DNA of 64,000 nt from an uncultured Rhodobacterales bacterium (GCA_903845215.1 CAIMWI010000055.1:1-64000); one strand, 5' to 3'; counted from the stretch's first letter, positions 55,411-64,000 are shown. Notes: generated by a model not told the origin, from the sequence alone. Translations and numbers: made by a program.

Positions 55411-57257
55411 GGTAGAAATGACACCGGCATCCAAACTGCACCTTCTGCATCAAAGGCGGCCATGTTCGCGTTAAGAAAAGCGTCAAGTCCGGCGGCAGCG
55501 TCTTGCAAACGTTTGCCAAAGCTTGCCCGCTCGGACGGGGTAAGCGCGTCAAGATATTCTAGGTTGAACTCCATCAAACCCGACCGGAATTTCACGCCCA
55601 ATTGGCGCGACAGTGTTTGCGCAATTGTCTCATTCGGGTCGACCTCTTCACCTGCGATGGCTGAAAGTGATTCTGCCACGGATCTATGAAGGGATTCAGG
55701 ATCAACCCCGGTGACAGCAAGAACGGACATAATGTTGATCAGACCAAGGAGCGTTTCTTTTGAAATCTGGAAACTGGGTTCCAGAAGATCGGGTGTCTCG
55801 ATCATATAACCAGGTTGAACAAGGACCCCGTCGTCGCCCTTGGCGATGTTAAAAGCGACACCGGCTTCTCGCAAACGCTCTAACTTTTCGCCGTCTATCA
55901 CCTCCAATGGAATGGCCGGTGATCCCTCAAAATCGTAAACTGTGTCGACCACCTTCATTCCAGCATCAATTTCTTTTTGAACACTGTCTTGCAGAACGGT
56001 CGAAAATGCGGCGGCGATGGTTGCCTCATCCACCCCATCTTCCCAAGGCACAAATGTGCCCGACGTTTCACGCGCCAGCGCCCCAAGAATTTCGGTTAAA
56101 TGAGGCCCGGCTGTTGGGCCGGCCTGAACCGAAATCACCGGAATGCCCTGCTCGAACAAATCGCGCGAAACGCCTACAGCATCAATCCCAACCGCGATGC
56201 GGCCTTGCGGATCAAGTGCACCCGTGGTTGCGGGATGGGCGTCTCCGTTAAGAACAGCGACGATGATCTTCTTTCCAGAGTCGGCGGGCCAATCGTAAAG
56301 CTGGGCAGTATATTGCACGGCATCCAAGACCGGTTCGGCATCATCGCCGCCACCCGACATCGTGACCGATTGCTTTTCCAATTCCGCCGAGGCGTCTTTT
56401 AACGGAACCGCAGGAACCGCCAAGACGGGAACCGCATCGCCTAAATCACGATAGAAGACAAAACCAATACGCAAAGAGTCGAGCGTGCTTTGCGGCAGTG
56501 TGTCAATGGCATCGGATAAACTCGTTGCCACTGCGCGGGCAAAGCCCTCCATTGACCCTGTGGCATCAAAAGCGATGACGATTGTTGCTGTTGTTAGTGC
56601 ATTTTTGGCGGCGGCCAAATCACCGTCTTTCAAAACCACCGCATCGGATTTTTTAATCGCGGCCGGAAGTAAAACGTCAAAAAAACGTCTTTCTGTACGA
56701 CCAAGAATCTTACCATCGCCAGAGGCTAGAACCGGATAGGGCCGTGACGATTTCTCGCGCTTCATCGTCGCGTCAATATTCTCACGAAACGTCGGGGGAT
56801 TAGCGGCGTCGTCTCCGCTTTGCATATAGCTTAAAAGTGTCTCGCGACTGTCCCATGCAATGATCTCGGGACGGTCGCCGAGAAAGGCCAAATCAGAAAA
56901 GGCGAGCCCTTCTGCCGTAGGCCATTCATAAATTTGCTCTTTTTGGATGTAACCAGTAAGTCCAGTTTCGGCCTCTGTCACCGACAAGGCGCTTAGATCG
57001 GTCACCCGAACATAGCCATTCTCTTCGCAGATAACGTAGTAGGGCTTCATCAGTTCAAGAGTAAAAACTGTTTCACCACTGCCCGCTTCGGCTTGGGCCA
57101 TTATCTTATCGGATCCAGCAACAACTTTGCGGACAAAGCCTTCTGGCGTGCGCGCCATGGTGTCGGCAGTGCAAGCAAAAACCGAACTGGCGAAAAACTC
57201 CATCAACGCAACAGCGCAAAAAGCGCCGATACCTGCATTTTTCACCCACTGTGTCAT
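55407..57257 (-). CDS. Secreted von Willebrand factor A domain protein
   Basis: 616 residues with signal peptide (GIGAFCAVALMEFFASSVFA). N-terminal region includes an SH3-like segment (YYVICEENGYVRVTDLSALS). The vWA domain (roughly 225-425) has the metal-site start IVIAFDATGSMEGFARA (DxTGSM variant of DxSxS), then FVFYRDLGD and a Gly/Asp-rich loop (SGGGDDAEP). The C-terminal 190 residues are helical and unrecognised. vWA domains bind protein partners through a metal. Coupled to the MacB-like gene by ATGA, it probably works with that transporter in the periplasm. Confidence 0.85.
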   Translation of the reverse strand: MTQWVKNAGIGAFCAVALMEFFASSVFACTADTMARTPEGFVRKVVAGSDKIMAQAEAGSGETVFTLELMKPYYVICEENGYVRVTDLSALSVTEAETGLTGYIQKEQIYEWPTAEGLAFSDLAFLGDRPEIIAWDSRETLLSYMQSGDDAANPPTFRENIDATMKREKSSRPYPVLASGDGKILGRTERRFFDVLLPAAIKKSDAVVLKDGDLAAAKNALTTATIVIAFDATGSMEGFARAVATSLSDAIDTLPQSTLDSLRIGFVFYRDLGDAVPVLAVPAVPLKDASAELEKQSVTMSGGGDDAEPVLDAVQYTAQLYDWPADSGKKIIVAVLNGDAHPATTGALDPQGRIAVGIDAVGVSRDLFEQGIPVISVQAGPTAGPHLTEILGALARETSGTFVPWEDGVDEATIAAAFSTVLQDSVQKEIDAGMKVVDTVYDFEGSPAIPLEVIDGEKLERLREAGVAFNIAKGDDGVLVQPGYMIETPDLLEPSFQISKETLLGLINIMSVLAVTGVDPESLHRSVAESLSAIAGEEVDPNETIAQTLSRQLGVKFRSGLMEFNLEYLDALTPSERASFGKRLQDAAAGLDAFLNANMAAFDAEGAVWMPVSFLP

Positions 57258-57268
57258 GTAATCTCCAT

Positions 57269-57661
57269 TTACTGGCCGGCAGTGGCGTTAACGTTGGCAG
57301 GTAGGCTTTTTTGGTTAAGCATAGCATCAGAAATCTGCAAAATCTTCGCACCTTGGATGCGAAGACGGACGCGGGTTGAGCAAAGATAGCCGTGTAAAAA
57401 CGGCCAGCGGTACGCAGACATATTGTCGATTGAGAACGAATTACGCAACGTCAGTTTTCTTGAATCCACAAACGGAACTTGCTTTTGCCCTGCGGCGCGG
57501 CGCCTCGTCTGAGGCAAGATATTGATAAGAGCGAATCCAAGACGTTTTTCCAAATCGCGCCTTTGCAGAAACCTAAGAGCCAAATGATCTGCACAGCCAA
57601 GCGCTTCACGTCTTAATACGATGTGCAAGCCGCGGGGGGCAATTATGGCCTTTGAAGTCAT
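57269..57661 (-). CDS. Small protein of unknown function, translationally coupled
   Basis: 130 residues, rich in Arg and Leu, basic, without signal peptide or evident membrane segment. Contains LHIVLRREALGCADHLALRF and PQTRRRAAGQKQVPF. Its ATG at 57661 overlaps the stop of the methyltransferase gene (ATGA) and its stop is 11 nt before the vWA gene, so it is a genuine operon member. I do not recognise a family. Confidence 0.6.
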   Translation of the reverse strand: MTSKAIIAPRGLHIVLRREALGCADHLALRFLQRRDLEKRLGFALINILPQTRRRAAGQKQVPFVDSRKLTLRNSFSIDNMSAYRWPFLHGYLCSTRVRLRIQGAKILQISDAMLNQKSLPANVNATAGQ

Positions 57662-58635
57662 GCTGCGCGCCTAGCAGTCAAGACAAACCATTCCATGTCG
57701 ATCATTGTGTACGTCACCGTAACTGAAAGATCGGCACAAAGGCGCTGCAGCATCGCCCGATATACTTCCGGCTCGCGATAGAAGGCTGCAAAAACAAGGT
57801 TGGCGTAATCCATCGCAGTTGCGTTCACCATGCCCCGAAATGCACGGCGTTCAGCGACAATGATTTGTCCATGGGGAGCTAAGGCCTTGATCGCTTCACT
57901 AAGAATATGTTCAGCCTCCGCCTCAGGCCAATCGTGCAAAACAGATTTGAACAAGATCACGTCCGGTTCAAACCCCGCAACGCGGCGCCAATCTCCCAAA
58001 AGCATGTCGGCGGCCACAAAAGAAAGCCCGCTTTCAAGGCCGCGGCGGCGCCCCAATTCGCAAACAGCCGGTAAATCCAGGACCACGTGCTGCAATGGCC
58101 GTCGCGCTTCCAGCAACACACGTGCAAAGACACCACTATTTCCGCCCAGCTCTAAAACCAGTGATCCTGCAGGGAAGTTTACCAGCGGAACCAGAATTGG
58201 TGACTCGGCGCGCGTCAGGTTGGAAACGTAATCGACCCAGGGTTTTGTGGCGACAATAGAAGCCTCCGTAACTCCCATTGCCAATCCGTAATTGAACAAT
58301 GAAAAAGTTTCAGATTGTGCCATAAAGGCTTCTGGATCAGCAAAAATCAAATCTCCAAAGAGTGCCACATCGCGGCAAGCAGCGCGCAAAAAGGACAACC
58401 GGGCGAGAACGCCTTCACGGTCGGCTGTCATCTCTGAAGCCATAAAACCACGCAGCGATACAGCCTTGGTGTCATCCCCCATTACATGGGGCAAAAAGCG
58501 TCGCGCTTCGGCCGCTAATCCATCCGACAGAGTGGTCGCAGGCCACCCATGACGAAGCATTCGGTCCAGAACCTGTACCGCTGGAATATGCATGGGCAGA
58601 AACTCTGCCCATGCCATTAAAGTTCCGCCGTTCAC
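57658..58635 (-). CDS. SAM-dependent O-methyltransferase (family 2 type)
   Basis: 325 residues. SAM site SLVLELGGNSGVFARVLLEA (about 163-182), then HVVLDLPAVCELGRRRG, motif III-IV VILFKSVLHDWPEAEAEHIL with the catalytic His-Asp typical of family 2 O-methyltransferases, and IIVAERRAFRG. The N-terminal third is the dimerisation/substrate region. Such enzymes methylate hydroxyls of small molecules or polyketides. Start overlaps the SapC2 stop by 4 nt. The substrate is unknown; the operon context suggests a surface or exported compound. Confidence 0.88.
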   Translation of the reverse strand: MNGGTLMAWAEFLPMHIPAVQVLDRMLRHGWPATTLSDGLAAEARRFLPHVMGDDTKAVSLRGFMASEMTADREGVLARLSFLRAACRDVALFGDLIFADPEAFMAQSETFSLFNYGLAMGVTEASIVATKPWVDYVSNLTRAESPILVPLVNFPAGSLVLELGGNSGVFARVLLEARRPLQHVVLDLPAVCELGRRRGLESGLSFVAADMLLGDWRRVAGFEPDVILFKSVLHDWPEAEAEHILSEAIKALAPHGQIIVAERRAFRGMVNATAMDYANLVFAAFYREPEVYRAMLQRLCADLSVTVTYTMIDMEWFVLTARRAA

Positions 58636-59366
58636 GCCGCCTCAGAGGGACGCGCCGTCGCAGTTTTGGTCCCCAAGCGGGAAACGTTCTGCAGCGAATG
58701 AATATGGATGTAACAAAGTTCCAATTCGTCCGTGGCGAACATTTCTTTCAAAGCCGCCTCTGGGATCGCCTTCAGACGATCGCGATTGATCGTCATAAAA
58801 CCACTCAGCATTCCACTACGGCCATCGGCGGCCGTATAGCGGGCTTGGGCAGGCTCCAAAAGATTTAGGTCGCTCAGACGTTTGCAAAACAGGCGCGTGC
58901 GCTCGAATTGCCCTTGGAATTGAGAGACGAAGGCCAGAATGTTTTGCAGGTATTGTGTGCGTTCTCCGTCAGCATCAAAAAGGCGCTCACCCCGACCATC
59001 TTGGTTGATTCCTGGGTAGGTCTCATCAATGCACAACGTGAAGTTTCCGTCATTTTGTGAGAACACAAAGGGATACCGGCGCAAGAATGCTGGGACATAA
59101 CCTTCAGTCCAGTTACCTTCTGAATCAACCGCATGATTTGCCCCGTCTTCAAGGCCAAGCAAGACTGCCGGGAACGTCGCATCGCCTTCTCCGGCAAATA
59201 CGATCGGATGATTTTGCACAGCAGAAGCAAACTCCGCGGCAAGCAGTGGTACAGAATTCAAGTCGCGTGCAAAGTCGAACTTTTCCGTCGCCTTCACCGA
59301 TACATCGCGGTGTAGTTCCGACGAAACGGGGATAACCCGTTCATAAATCAAGAGTTGTTTTGACAT
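58632..59366 (-). CDS. SapC family protein (copy 2)
   Basis: 244 residues beginning MSKQLLIYERV, clearly paralogous to copy 1 at 17214 (shared NSVPLL, HPIVFA, YVPAFLRRYPF, GRGERLFD, LHSLQN), though diverged elsewhere. A strong AGGAG ribosome site precedes the ATG at 59366. It opens a five-gene operon, overlapping the methyltransferase gene by 4 nt. Cytoplasmic by appearance. The role is not established in the family; the link to surface-layer biogenesis comes from Campylobacter. Confidence 0.88.
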   Translation of the reverse strand: MSKQLLIYERVIPVSSELHRDVSVKATEKFDFARDLNSVPLLAAEFASAVQNHPIVFAGEGDATFPAVLLGLEDGANHAVDSEGNWTEGYVPAFLRRYPFVFSQNDGNFTLCIDETYPGINQDGRGERLFDADGERTQYLQNILAFVSQFQGQFERTRLFCKRLSDLNLLEPAQARYTAADGRSGMLSGFMTINRDRLKAIPEAALKEMFATDELELCYIHIHSLQNVSRLGTKTATARPSEAA

Positions 59367-59848
59367 TTTGATCTCCTTTTTTCTTTTCTAACCCATGCAG
59401 GGTGAACTCGGTGCTCGTCTGTCGGTCCGACCACATTGCCGAGGCCGTGTGCAGGCTTCACCACAAATTCCAAATTCGACTTACCAGCTCGGCGTGATTT
59501 TTTAAAGGTATAAAGCGGCATAGATTTAGTCACCGTAAACACGTTTTGTAGTCATTTTGCAGCACCATTTTCGTGGCCTTCTACCTATGCTTTTTTTGGA
59601 TGACGCGCATGAGCTGTTAGGCCGAAGGCCGCGCTGCTGACAAAAGGACCAATCCTAACCCACAAAACACTCAGCGATAACAATACCATACCGTCGTTGG
59701 GCCACTTGTCGCCCAACGCGCTTGTCCAATAGGGAGCCAGACTGGCTAAAAAAGCGGGCGGCGGGTGCAAGCTTTAAACGAAACACCATGAAGGGCACCG
59801 CGCATCTCAAACACGTATTTCGCTTTTCAACCCCAGTCTACACGTCCG
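59367..59848. other. Gene-free stretch with a perfect hairpin
   Basis: About 480 bp between SapC2 and the PepSY-like gene, both on the minus strand. No convincing open frame. An 8-bp perfect inverted repeat CGTTGGGC/GCCCAACG (59695-59718, loop CACTTGTC) could end transcription from 59849. The part nearest SapC2 should hold its promoter and leader, but I cannot name a clear one. Confidence 0.5.
59695..59718 (-). terminator. Hairpin downstream of the PepSY-like gene
   Basis: Perfect 8-bp stem with 8-nt loop about 130 nt beyond the stop at 59849. No U-tract follows on either strand, so a role in termination is uncertain. Confidence 0.35.
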
Positions 59849-60688
59849 TTAGGGCGCAGAGACGATGCCCGCTCGAATACCGTCGGCCGTTGGGACATGC
59901 AATTCGATTTGGTCTCGAAGGGTGTTGGAATCGGGTGTAGATGCCAAGACGTTGTCCCTAATCCCTGCCGCGTCAGAAGGCGTCAAACCAACCTTTGTTC
60001 CACCGGAATGGCTTACGTTTGTATCCCTGCTTCGGGAAAGTAGACCGGCGACTTCCACAACTTGTTTTCTTTTGCTGCCAAGGACTTGTTCTCCTTCAAC
60101 GTCCTTAGACGTCGCATTGGTAACGTCAATTAGGGTAGGCACCCCAACCCCAAGTTTTTCGCTTGCCATGATGCGCATTGATGTTCCTGTCACGCTCGCT
60201 TCGAAGTCTTGCGTAAAACCGGGAACGGTCACATTCAAATCATTCGTCAGCGCAACTTGTTCACCAACTTCTTGCGGCAAACCAATTGCCAGCTCTTTAG
60301 GGAAGGCGGCGACGATTGCATTCATCAGAAAACGCTGATCGTCAGAGCCCAATGACTCATTTATCCCAAACACACCATTTGAATCCTGATCAACGAAGAT
60401 CTCAACACGGTCTAAGCGAGTTCCATTTTCAGACAACGCAATCATCACGAAAGTGTCATCCATTTTGCCCTGAAGGACATAACCGCCAAAAACCCGCAAG
60501 CTAACCCCAACGTCAGTATAGCCCATATCCGCCATCGCAGCTGCAACAGCTTTTACAGTCACAGGAAGGTCTTTTGCCCAAAGACCTGAAGGTTGCATCC
60601 CAAGCAAAGAAACGAGGCACAAGAAGGCTATTTTGCCCATGAACACAGAGATCCATTTTCCAAAGATACGCGGATACAAAATGACCAT
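59849..60688 (-). CDS. Secreted protein of unknown function with a PepSY-like N-terminal region
   Basis: 279 residues if started at 60688; an in-frame ATG at 60640 (MGKIAFLCLVSLLGMQ) would give 263 with a more compact signal peptide. After cleavage near LWA, residues about 40-110 look PepSY-like (VTVKAVAAAMADMGYTDVG, then MIALSENGTRLDRVEIFVDQ) with a DSNGVFG loop. The rest is Val/Thr/Ser-rich without known motifs. It is divergent from the radical SAM gene. The function is unknown. Confidence 0.6.
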   Translation of the reverse strand: MVILYPRIFGKWISVFMGKIAFLCLVSLLGMQPSGLWAKDLPVTVKAVAAAMADMGYTDVGVSLRVFGGYVLQGKMDDTFVMIALSENGTRLDRVEIFVDQDSNGVFGINESLGSDDQRFLMNAIVAAFPKELAIGLPQEVGEQVALTNDLNVTVPGFTQDFEASVTGTSMRIMASEKLGVGVPTLIDVTNATSKDVEGEQVLGSKRKQVVEVAGLLSRSRDTNVSHSGGTKVGLTPSDAAGIRDNVLASTPDSNTLRDQIELHVPTADGIRAGIVSAP

Positions 60689-60926
60689 GTCACTCTTTGT
60701 TGTGAGAGTGCAAGAAGAACATTAAAACTGCGAGACCTATGTGAACTGCCAGACCCAAAGAATGGCATGAATGGGCGCACGATCTTGGCAAAGGGTTCAA
60801 CCTGTCCGTCAATGCGGATAGACCAGAAGCCGAAAAGGCGCTAGCGTGTTTATAGCAGCCAAATTGTGCATGTTTATGCTGAAAGCAGGGGGAGGCTAGA
60901 TCATTTTTCGATCTGAAATCACTAGA

Positions 60927-61886
60927 TTGCGACAAACTCAGAACCCCTTACATCAAGATTTCTCGAATGACAGCGCTCGCTGGGTTTCAGTGACGATGGA
61001 GTTTCGATGTAACTTGCGTTGCACACATTGCATGATTGAAGGCACAATGTCTGAGTTGCGTCCAACCGATGGGGATCAATTCGAGGCGGTTCTTCAGACC
61101 CAAAGAGACCAAAACTCTTGGATCGGAATTGTGCTGACCGGTGCGGAGATCACCCTACGCAAAGATTTACCGCAAATAGCATCGCGCGCACGAGATGCCG
61201 GGTTTAAGCGTATTCGGGTTCAGACCCATGGAATGCAGTTGCAACGTCGAGAGTTTCTTGATCGCCTTGCCGAAGCCGGCGTCACCGAATTCTTTGTCTC
61301 AGTTACATCTTCCACTGCAGCGAAACATGATGCAATCACGAAAGTGAAGGGTTCTTGGGATCGGATGCGGGCAGGCCTAGATTTGATCGAAACCTACTAT
61401 CCAGGTATTGCTGTCATCACAAACACGGTTGTCACTTCGGAAAGCGTGGCAGATTTACCGGGCGTAGTGTCAGCACTGTCAGAGTATAAAACGATAGTGC
61501 AGCACGAGTTTTGGAATTTCTTCCCGATGGACGAAATTGACAAGAAAGGCCTATGTGTTCCGTTGAATGATTTGATGGGGCCCTTGCACGACGCAATTTC
61601 GGCGGCACATGCTTTGGGCCGACTGGTTGAAGTAAAGAATGTGCCAGAATGTCTGATGGGCGACAATCGCGCAGTATTGATCAACAAACAGCCACAGTTG
61701 GTGATTGACGAGGATTTTTGGGTGGGATTCGAGCGTAATGGCTTTTATACATGCCCCCATCGGTCGATCTGTTCATCGACGGAATGTCTCGGTCTCACGA
61801 CTGCCTATGTAAGCCGTTTTGGAGATGAAGCCGACAAACTTCGCCCAATTTCAACTGCACACCCCCCTCTCATCACTGAAGACTGA
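60927..61886 (+). CDS. Radical SAM protein
   Basis: About 319 residues. The CX3CX2C iron-sulfur motif reads CNLRCTHC (near residue 28), followed by VLTGAEITLRKDLPQIA in place of the usual GGEP motif. Three further Cys in a C-terminal cluster (TCPHRSICSSTEC) resemble a SPASM/auxiliary-cluster region, seen in peptide-modifying enzymes. The start is uncertain: the frame opens at 60900, TTG at 60927 is the first usual start, and the only good ribosome site (GGAGG at 60891) is 7 nt before an ATT at 60903. The stop is 6 nt before the adaptor gene, so both are one operon. Substrate unknown; no precursor peptide was identified. Confidence 0.85.
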   Translation: MRQTQNPLHQDFSNDSARWVSVTMEFRCNLRCTHCMIEGTMSELRPTDGDQFEAVLQTQRDQNSWIGIVLTGAEITLRKDLPQIASRARDAGFKRIRVQTHGMQLQRREFLDRLAEAGVTEFFVSVTSSTAAKHDAITKVKGSWDRMRAGLDLIETYYPGIAVITNTVVTSESVADLPGVVSALSEYKTIVQHEFWNFFPMDEIDKKGLCVPLNDLMGPLHDAISAAHALGRLVEVKNVPECLMGDNRAVLINKQPQLVIDEDFWVGFERNGFYTCPHRSICSSTECLGLTTAYVSRFGDEADKLRPISTAHPPLITED

Positions 61887-61892
61887 GCCCCA

Positions 61893-62726
61893 ATGAAAAC
61901 CAAATCGCTACCGGTAGCCAGCACGCTGCGCACTGTCGTCATGATCGCAACTCTGGTTTTCGCGGCAAAATCGCTGAGAGCAGGAACCGAATTTGATTGC
62001 GTTATGGAGGCTGCGAACATCGCGCAACTCAGCCCGCGCACGCAAGGTGTGATTAACTTTATCGAGGTTAAAAAAGGGCAGGCTGTACAAAAGGGGGATG
62101 TCATTGCCCGTATCGATTATTCGATGGAAGAAGCGGTCCTCCAAGTCCTCAAGGCGCGCGAAAATTCATCGGCTGCAATTGATGCCCAATCCGCACGGGT
62201 GGTATTGACCAAGGCTCAGCTTGATCGAGCCGAAGCGCTGGTTCAACGAAATGCCCTAAGCCCCGATAAATTAGAGCCACTTAAATACGACTACGCACTC
62301 GCGACTTCACAACTGCGACAGGCGCAGGTCGATGCCTTGGCGTTAGAGGCCGAAATAGAGCGCGCAAGGGTAGCTCTCGAAAACACTAAAATTCTGGCTC
62401 CGTTTGATGGGGTCGTCACTGAGATAACTCTTTCAGTTGGTGAATATGCCACCGCCGACCGTCATGTCGTCGTGGTTGCCCAAACGAACCCGATTTATGT
62501 TGAATCCTACCTGCCGATTGCAATTTACGACAGCGTACATCCCGGGACGGTTGTTAAGATCCATCCAGATTACCCAGTTGGCGCCGTGATTGACGCAGAA
62601 ATTCTCATGATGGACCCTGTGTTTGATCCGTCTTCTCGGACCTTTGGCGTTCGTATCGCGCTACCAAATCCAGACGGGCGAATTGTAGCCGGGCAACGTT
62701 GCCGTCTTGACATCCCCCCGCTTTAG
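61893..62726 (+). CDS. HlyD/MacA-type periplasmic adaptor subunit
   Basis: 277 residues. N-terminal signal or anchor (TLRTVVMIATLVFAAKSLRA), first lipoyl half (GVINFIEVKKGQAVQKGDVI), a coiled-coil hairpin (about 80-155), second half KILAPFDGVVTEITLSVGEY and a beta-barrel (ESYLPIAIYDSVHPGTVVKI), ending VAGQRCRLDIPPL. Short for the family. Adaptors bridge an inner-membrane transporter to the outer membrane; no transporter lies in its own operon, so the MacB-like protein at 53269 is the obvious local partner. Directly downstream of the radical SAM gene. Confidence 0.88.
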   Translation: MKTKSLPVASTLRTVVMIATLVFAAKSLRAGTEFDCVMEAANIAQLSPRTQGVINFIEVKKGQAVQKGDVIARIDYSMEEAVLQVLKARENSSAAIDAQSARVVLTKAQLDRAEALVQRNALSPDKLEPLKYDYALATSQLRQAQVDALALEAEIERARVALENTKILAPFDGVVTEITLSVGEYATADRHVVVVAQTNPIYVESYLPIAIYDSVHPGTVVKIHPDYPVGAVIDAEILMMDPVFDPSSRTFGVRIALPNPDGRIVAGQRCRLDIPPL

Positions 62727-62732
62727 GAAAGC

Positions 62733-64000
62733 CTAGGGGCAAACCAGCGCACCGGCTTGTCCTGTCCATTCAAAATGACATCCGTTTAGCGCCGAGGCTT
62801 TCAGGGTTCGCCTTTTTAGCCCCGCCAAGGTGTCAGGAACAGGCTTTGCCTCGGACGCCAAATCGGTAATGGCGGGTGCACTTGGCTTGGATTGTTCAAC
62901 GGACGCGACATTAGACTGTATTGGCATAAAGTCTGTGGGCCGCGGCTGCGGCCGTTTCATGTCGGCGTCCGCAAAAAGCGAGGTCGCCGCATCAGCCGAG
63001 ATAACAGGCTTAATCTCGGTCACTCCCAAGCCTTGTGGGGACGGTGTCGTTTCCAGCATCAGCGTCGACACCTGATTTGCTAATCCATCGCGTTCAACCG
63101 GCAAAGCACCTGCGGACTCGTTTCTATCAGCGGCCATTTGTGACACCTGATCGGTCAAATCGGCTCGTGCTCTTGTCAGATCGGCGACTTGTGACTGGAG
63201 TTCCGAGATCAAAGTTGTACTTTGCGTCACCGCACGCTCCATTTCTCCTCGGACAGTAGAAAGCTCAAGATTCAATTGGGCAAGTTTGACATCGTCGTCG
63301 TTGCTTTTCACAGACAGGGCTTTTATTTTAGAAATCACGGCCTCATTTTCTTGAACAAGTCGTTCATTTTCCATCCGTGTAGACGCCAGTTCGGATTGCG
63401 CCATGTCGAACTGGGATTCGAGACCTGAAATCTGCGCGCTGCTGGATCCGGCAAGGCCATCGTATTCTGCCTGTAACAAGGTGAAATCAGTCTTTGCCTT
63501 TTCAGATTGCCTGTTGAAATTTGAAAGAGCATCAGCATTCGCCTTGGCCATCAGCGCATTTTGGGCCTGAAGCGTGGACAGACTGGACCTCGTCTTATCC
63601 AATTCGGCCAGAAGCGTTCCGTTTGTTTCCTCTGTTTTAGCTAGGCCCGCCACTTGTTCGTTCAGTACCGCAATTTCTGCGTCTGATGCGGCCTGCGTCT
63701 TCTCATGGATAACACGCTCGTTCGCCAATGTTGTGCTGACTTGCGCGAGTTGTTGCGTATTTTCATTTAAAAGACCCTGTAACGATATGACTTTATTGCT
63801 AATTTCGACCAGCTTTTTGTCAGTTTCCAAACCATTCTGCTCGGCCTGCAGGCGCGCAGCGTCAGCAATGGAAAACTGGGTTAGAAGGTTTTTCTTTTCA
63901 TCTTCCAACTTGGTCATCATGGCTTGACCATCAGCAATTTGCGCCTGAAGTGAGGTTGAATTGGCCTCACTCGTCTCGATACGCTTCTCGAGATCCGCGA
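62733..64000 (-). CDS. Long coiled-coil protein (5' end beyond window)
   Basis: The minus-strand frame is open from the right edge to a TAG at 62733, at least 422 residues; the in-frame Met codons near 63920 are probably internal because coding-like heptad sequence (ADLEKRIETSEAN) continues to the edge. Nearly all visible sequence is Ala/Leu/Glu/Gln/Lys/Ser-rich coiled coil, then a Pro-containing linker and a C-terminal tail with two Cys (NGCHFEWTGQAGALVCP). It converges on the adaptor gene with a 6-nt gap. The start and function are not visible. Confidence 0.7.
   Translation of the reverse strand, partial: ADLEKRIETSEANSTSLQAQIADGQAMMTKLEDEKKNLLTQFSIADAARLQAEQNGLETDKKLVEISNKVISLQGLLNENTQQLAQVSTTLANERVIHEKTQAASDAEIAVLNEQVAGLAKTEETNGTLLAELDKTRSSLSTLQAQNALMAKANADALSNFNRQSEKAKTDFTLLQAEYDGLAGSSSAQISGLESQFDMAQSELASTRMENERLVQENEAVISKIKALSVKSNDDDVKLAQLNLELSTVRGEMERAVTQSTTLISELQSQVADLTRARADLTDQVSQMAADRNESAGALPVERDGLANQVSTLMLETTPSPQGLGVTEIKPVISADAATSLFADADMKRPQPRPTDFMPIQSNVASVEQSKPSAPAITDLASEAKPVPDTLAGLKRRTLKASALNGCHFEWTGQAGALVCP

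Overview
The window comes from a GC-rich alphaproteobacterium, most likely a member of the Rhodobacteraceae. The gene families (LEPR-XLL giant protein, two SapC proteins, YaeQ, many ABC importers for organic nutrients), the frequent ATGA stop/start overlaps and the codon use all fit that placement. I see no rRNA, tRNA, CRISPR array or insertion sequence. Two stretches are visibly AT-richer than the rest: the glycosyltransferase pair at 35.1-38.0 kb and the TPR/O-GlcNAc-transferase-like gene at 50.4-53.1 kb.

Region 1 (1-16.8 kb) is one minus-strand reading frame that runs off the left edge, so at least 5602 codons are present without the C-terminus. It begins with an LEPR-XLL motif, continues as a long repeat array, then an unrecognised domain, an RTX calcium-binding block with a serralysin-type trailing segment in the middle of the protein, an Ala/Pro/Glu linker and a second long repeat array. 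Open frames on the opposite strand there are shadows. A SapC-family gene is divergent from it (17.2-18.0 kb).

Region 2 (18.1-28.0 kb) is an amino-sugar (GlcNAc/MurNAc) island. A minus-strand operon holds a MurNAc-6-P etherase, a carbohydrate ABC importer and a Gfo/Idh/MocA dehydrogenase. A divergent plus-strand operon holds a BadF-type amino-sugar kinase, a GntR regulator, a SIS-domain isomerase/deaminase and NagA. The shared control region carries repeated half-sites that look like the GntR operator.

Region 3 (28.4-34.9 kb) has yaeQ and an oligopeptide-type ABC importer (two ATPases, binding protein, two permeases), with a strong hairpin just after the binding-protein gene. Region 4 (35.1-38.0 kb) has a GT2 glycosyltransferase and an FkbM-methyltransferase/glycosyltransferase fusion. 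Region 5 (38.1-45.4 kb) looks like a phosphate-starvation unit for organophosphates: five heptamers at an exact 11-bp period (a Pho-box pattern) precede a Tat-exported binding protein, two permeases, an ATPase and a PHP metallohydrolase, and two more phosphoesterases (EEP and GDPD families) converge on it.

Region 6 (45.7-49.5 kb) is a minus-strand set of three secreted proteins of unknown function and two OmpA-type lipoproteins behind a good promoter, followed by a gene-free stretch of about 960 bp with two perfect hairpins. Region 7 (50.4-53.1 kb) is a 13-TPR GT41 glycosyltransferase. Region 8 (53.3-64.0 kb) is the best candidate for an undescribed system: a tightly coupled operon SapC - O-methyltransferase - small unknown protein - von Willebrand A protein - MacB-like ABC transporter, next to a secreted PepSY-like protein, a radical SAM protein coupled to a HlyD/MacA-type adaptor, and a long coiled-coil protein that runs off the right edge. 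Together with the giant repeat protein, SapC1, OmpA proteins and glycosyltransferases, much of the window appears devoted to building or decorating the cell surface.
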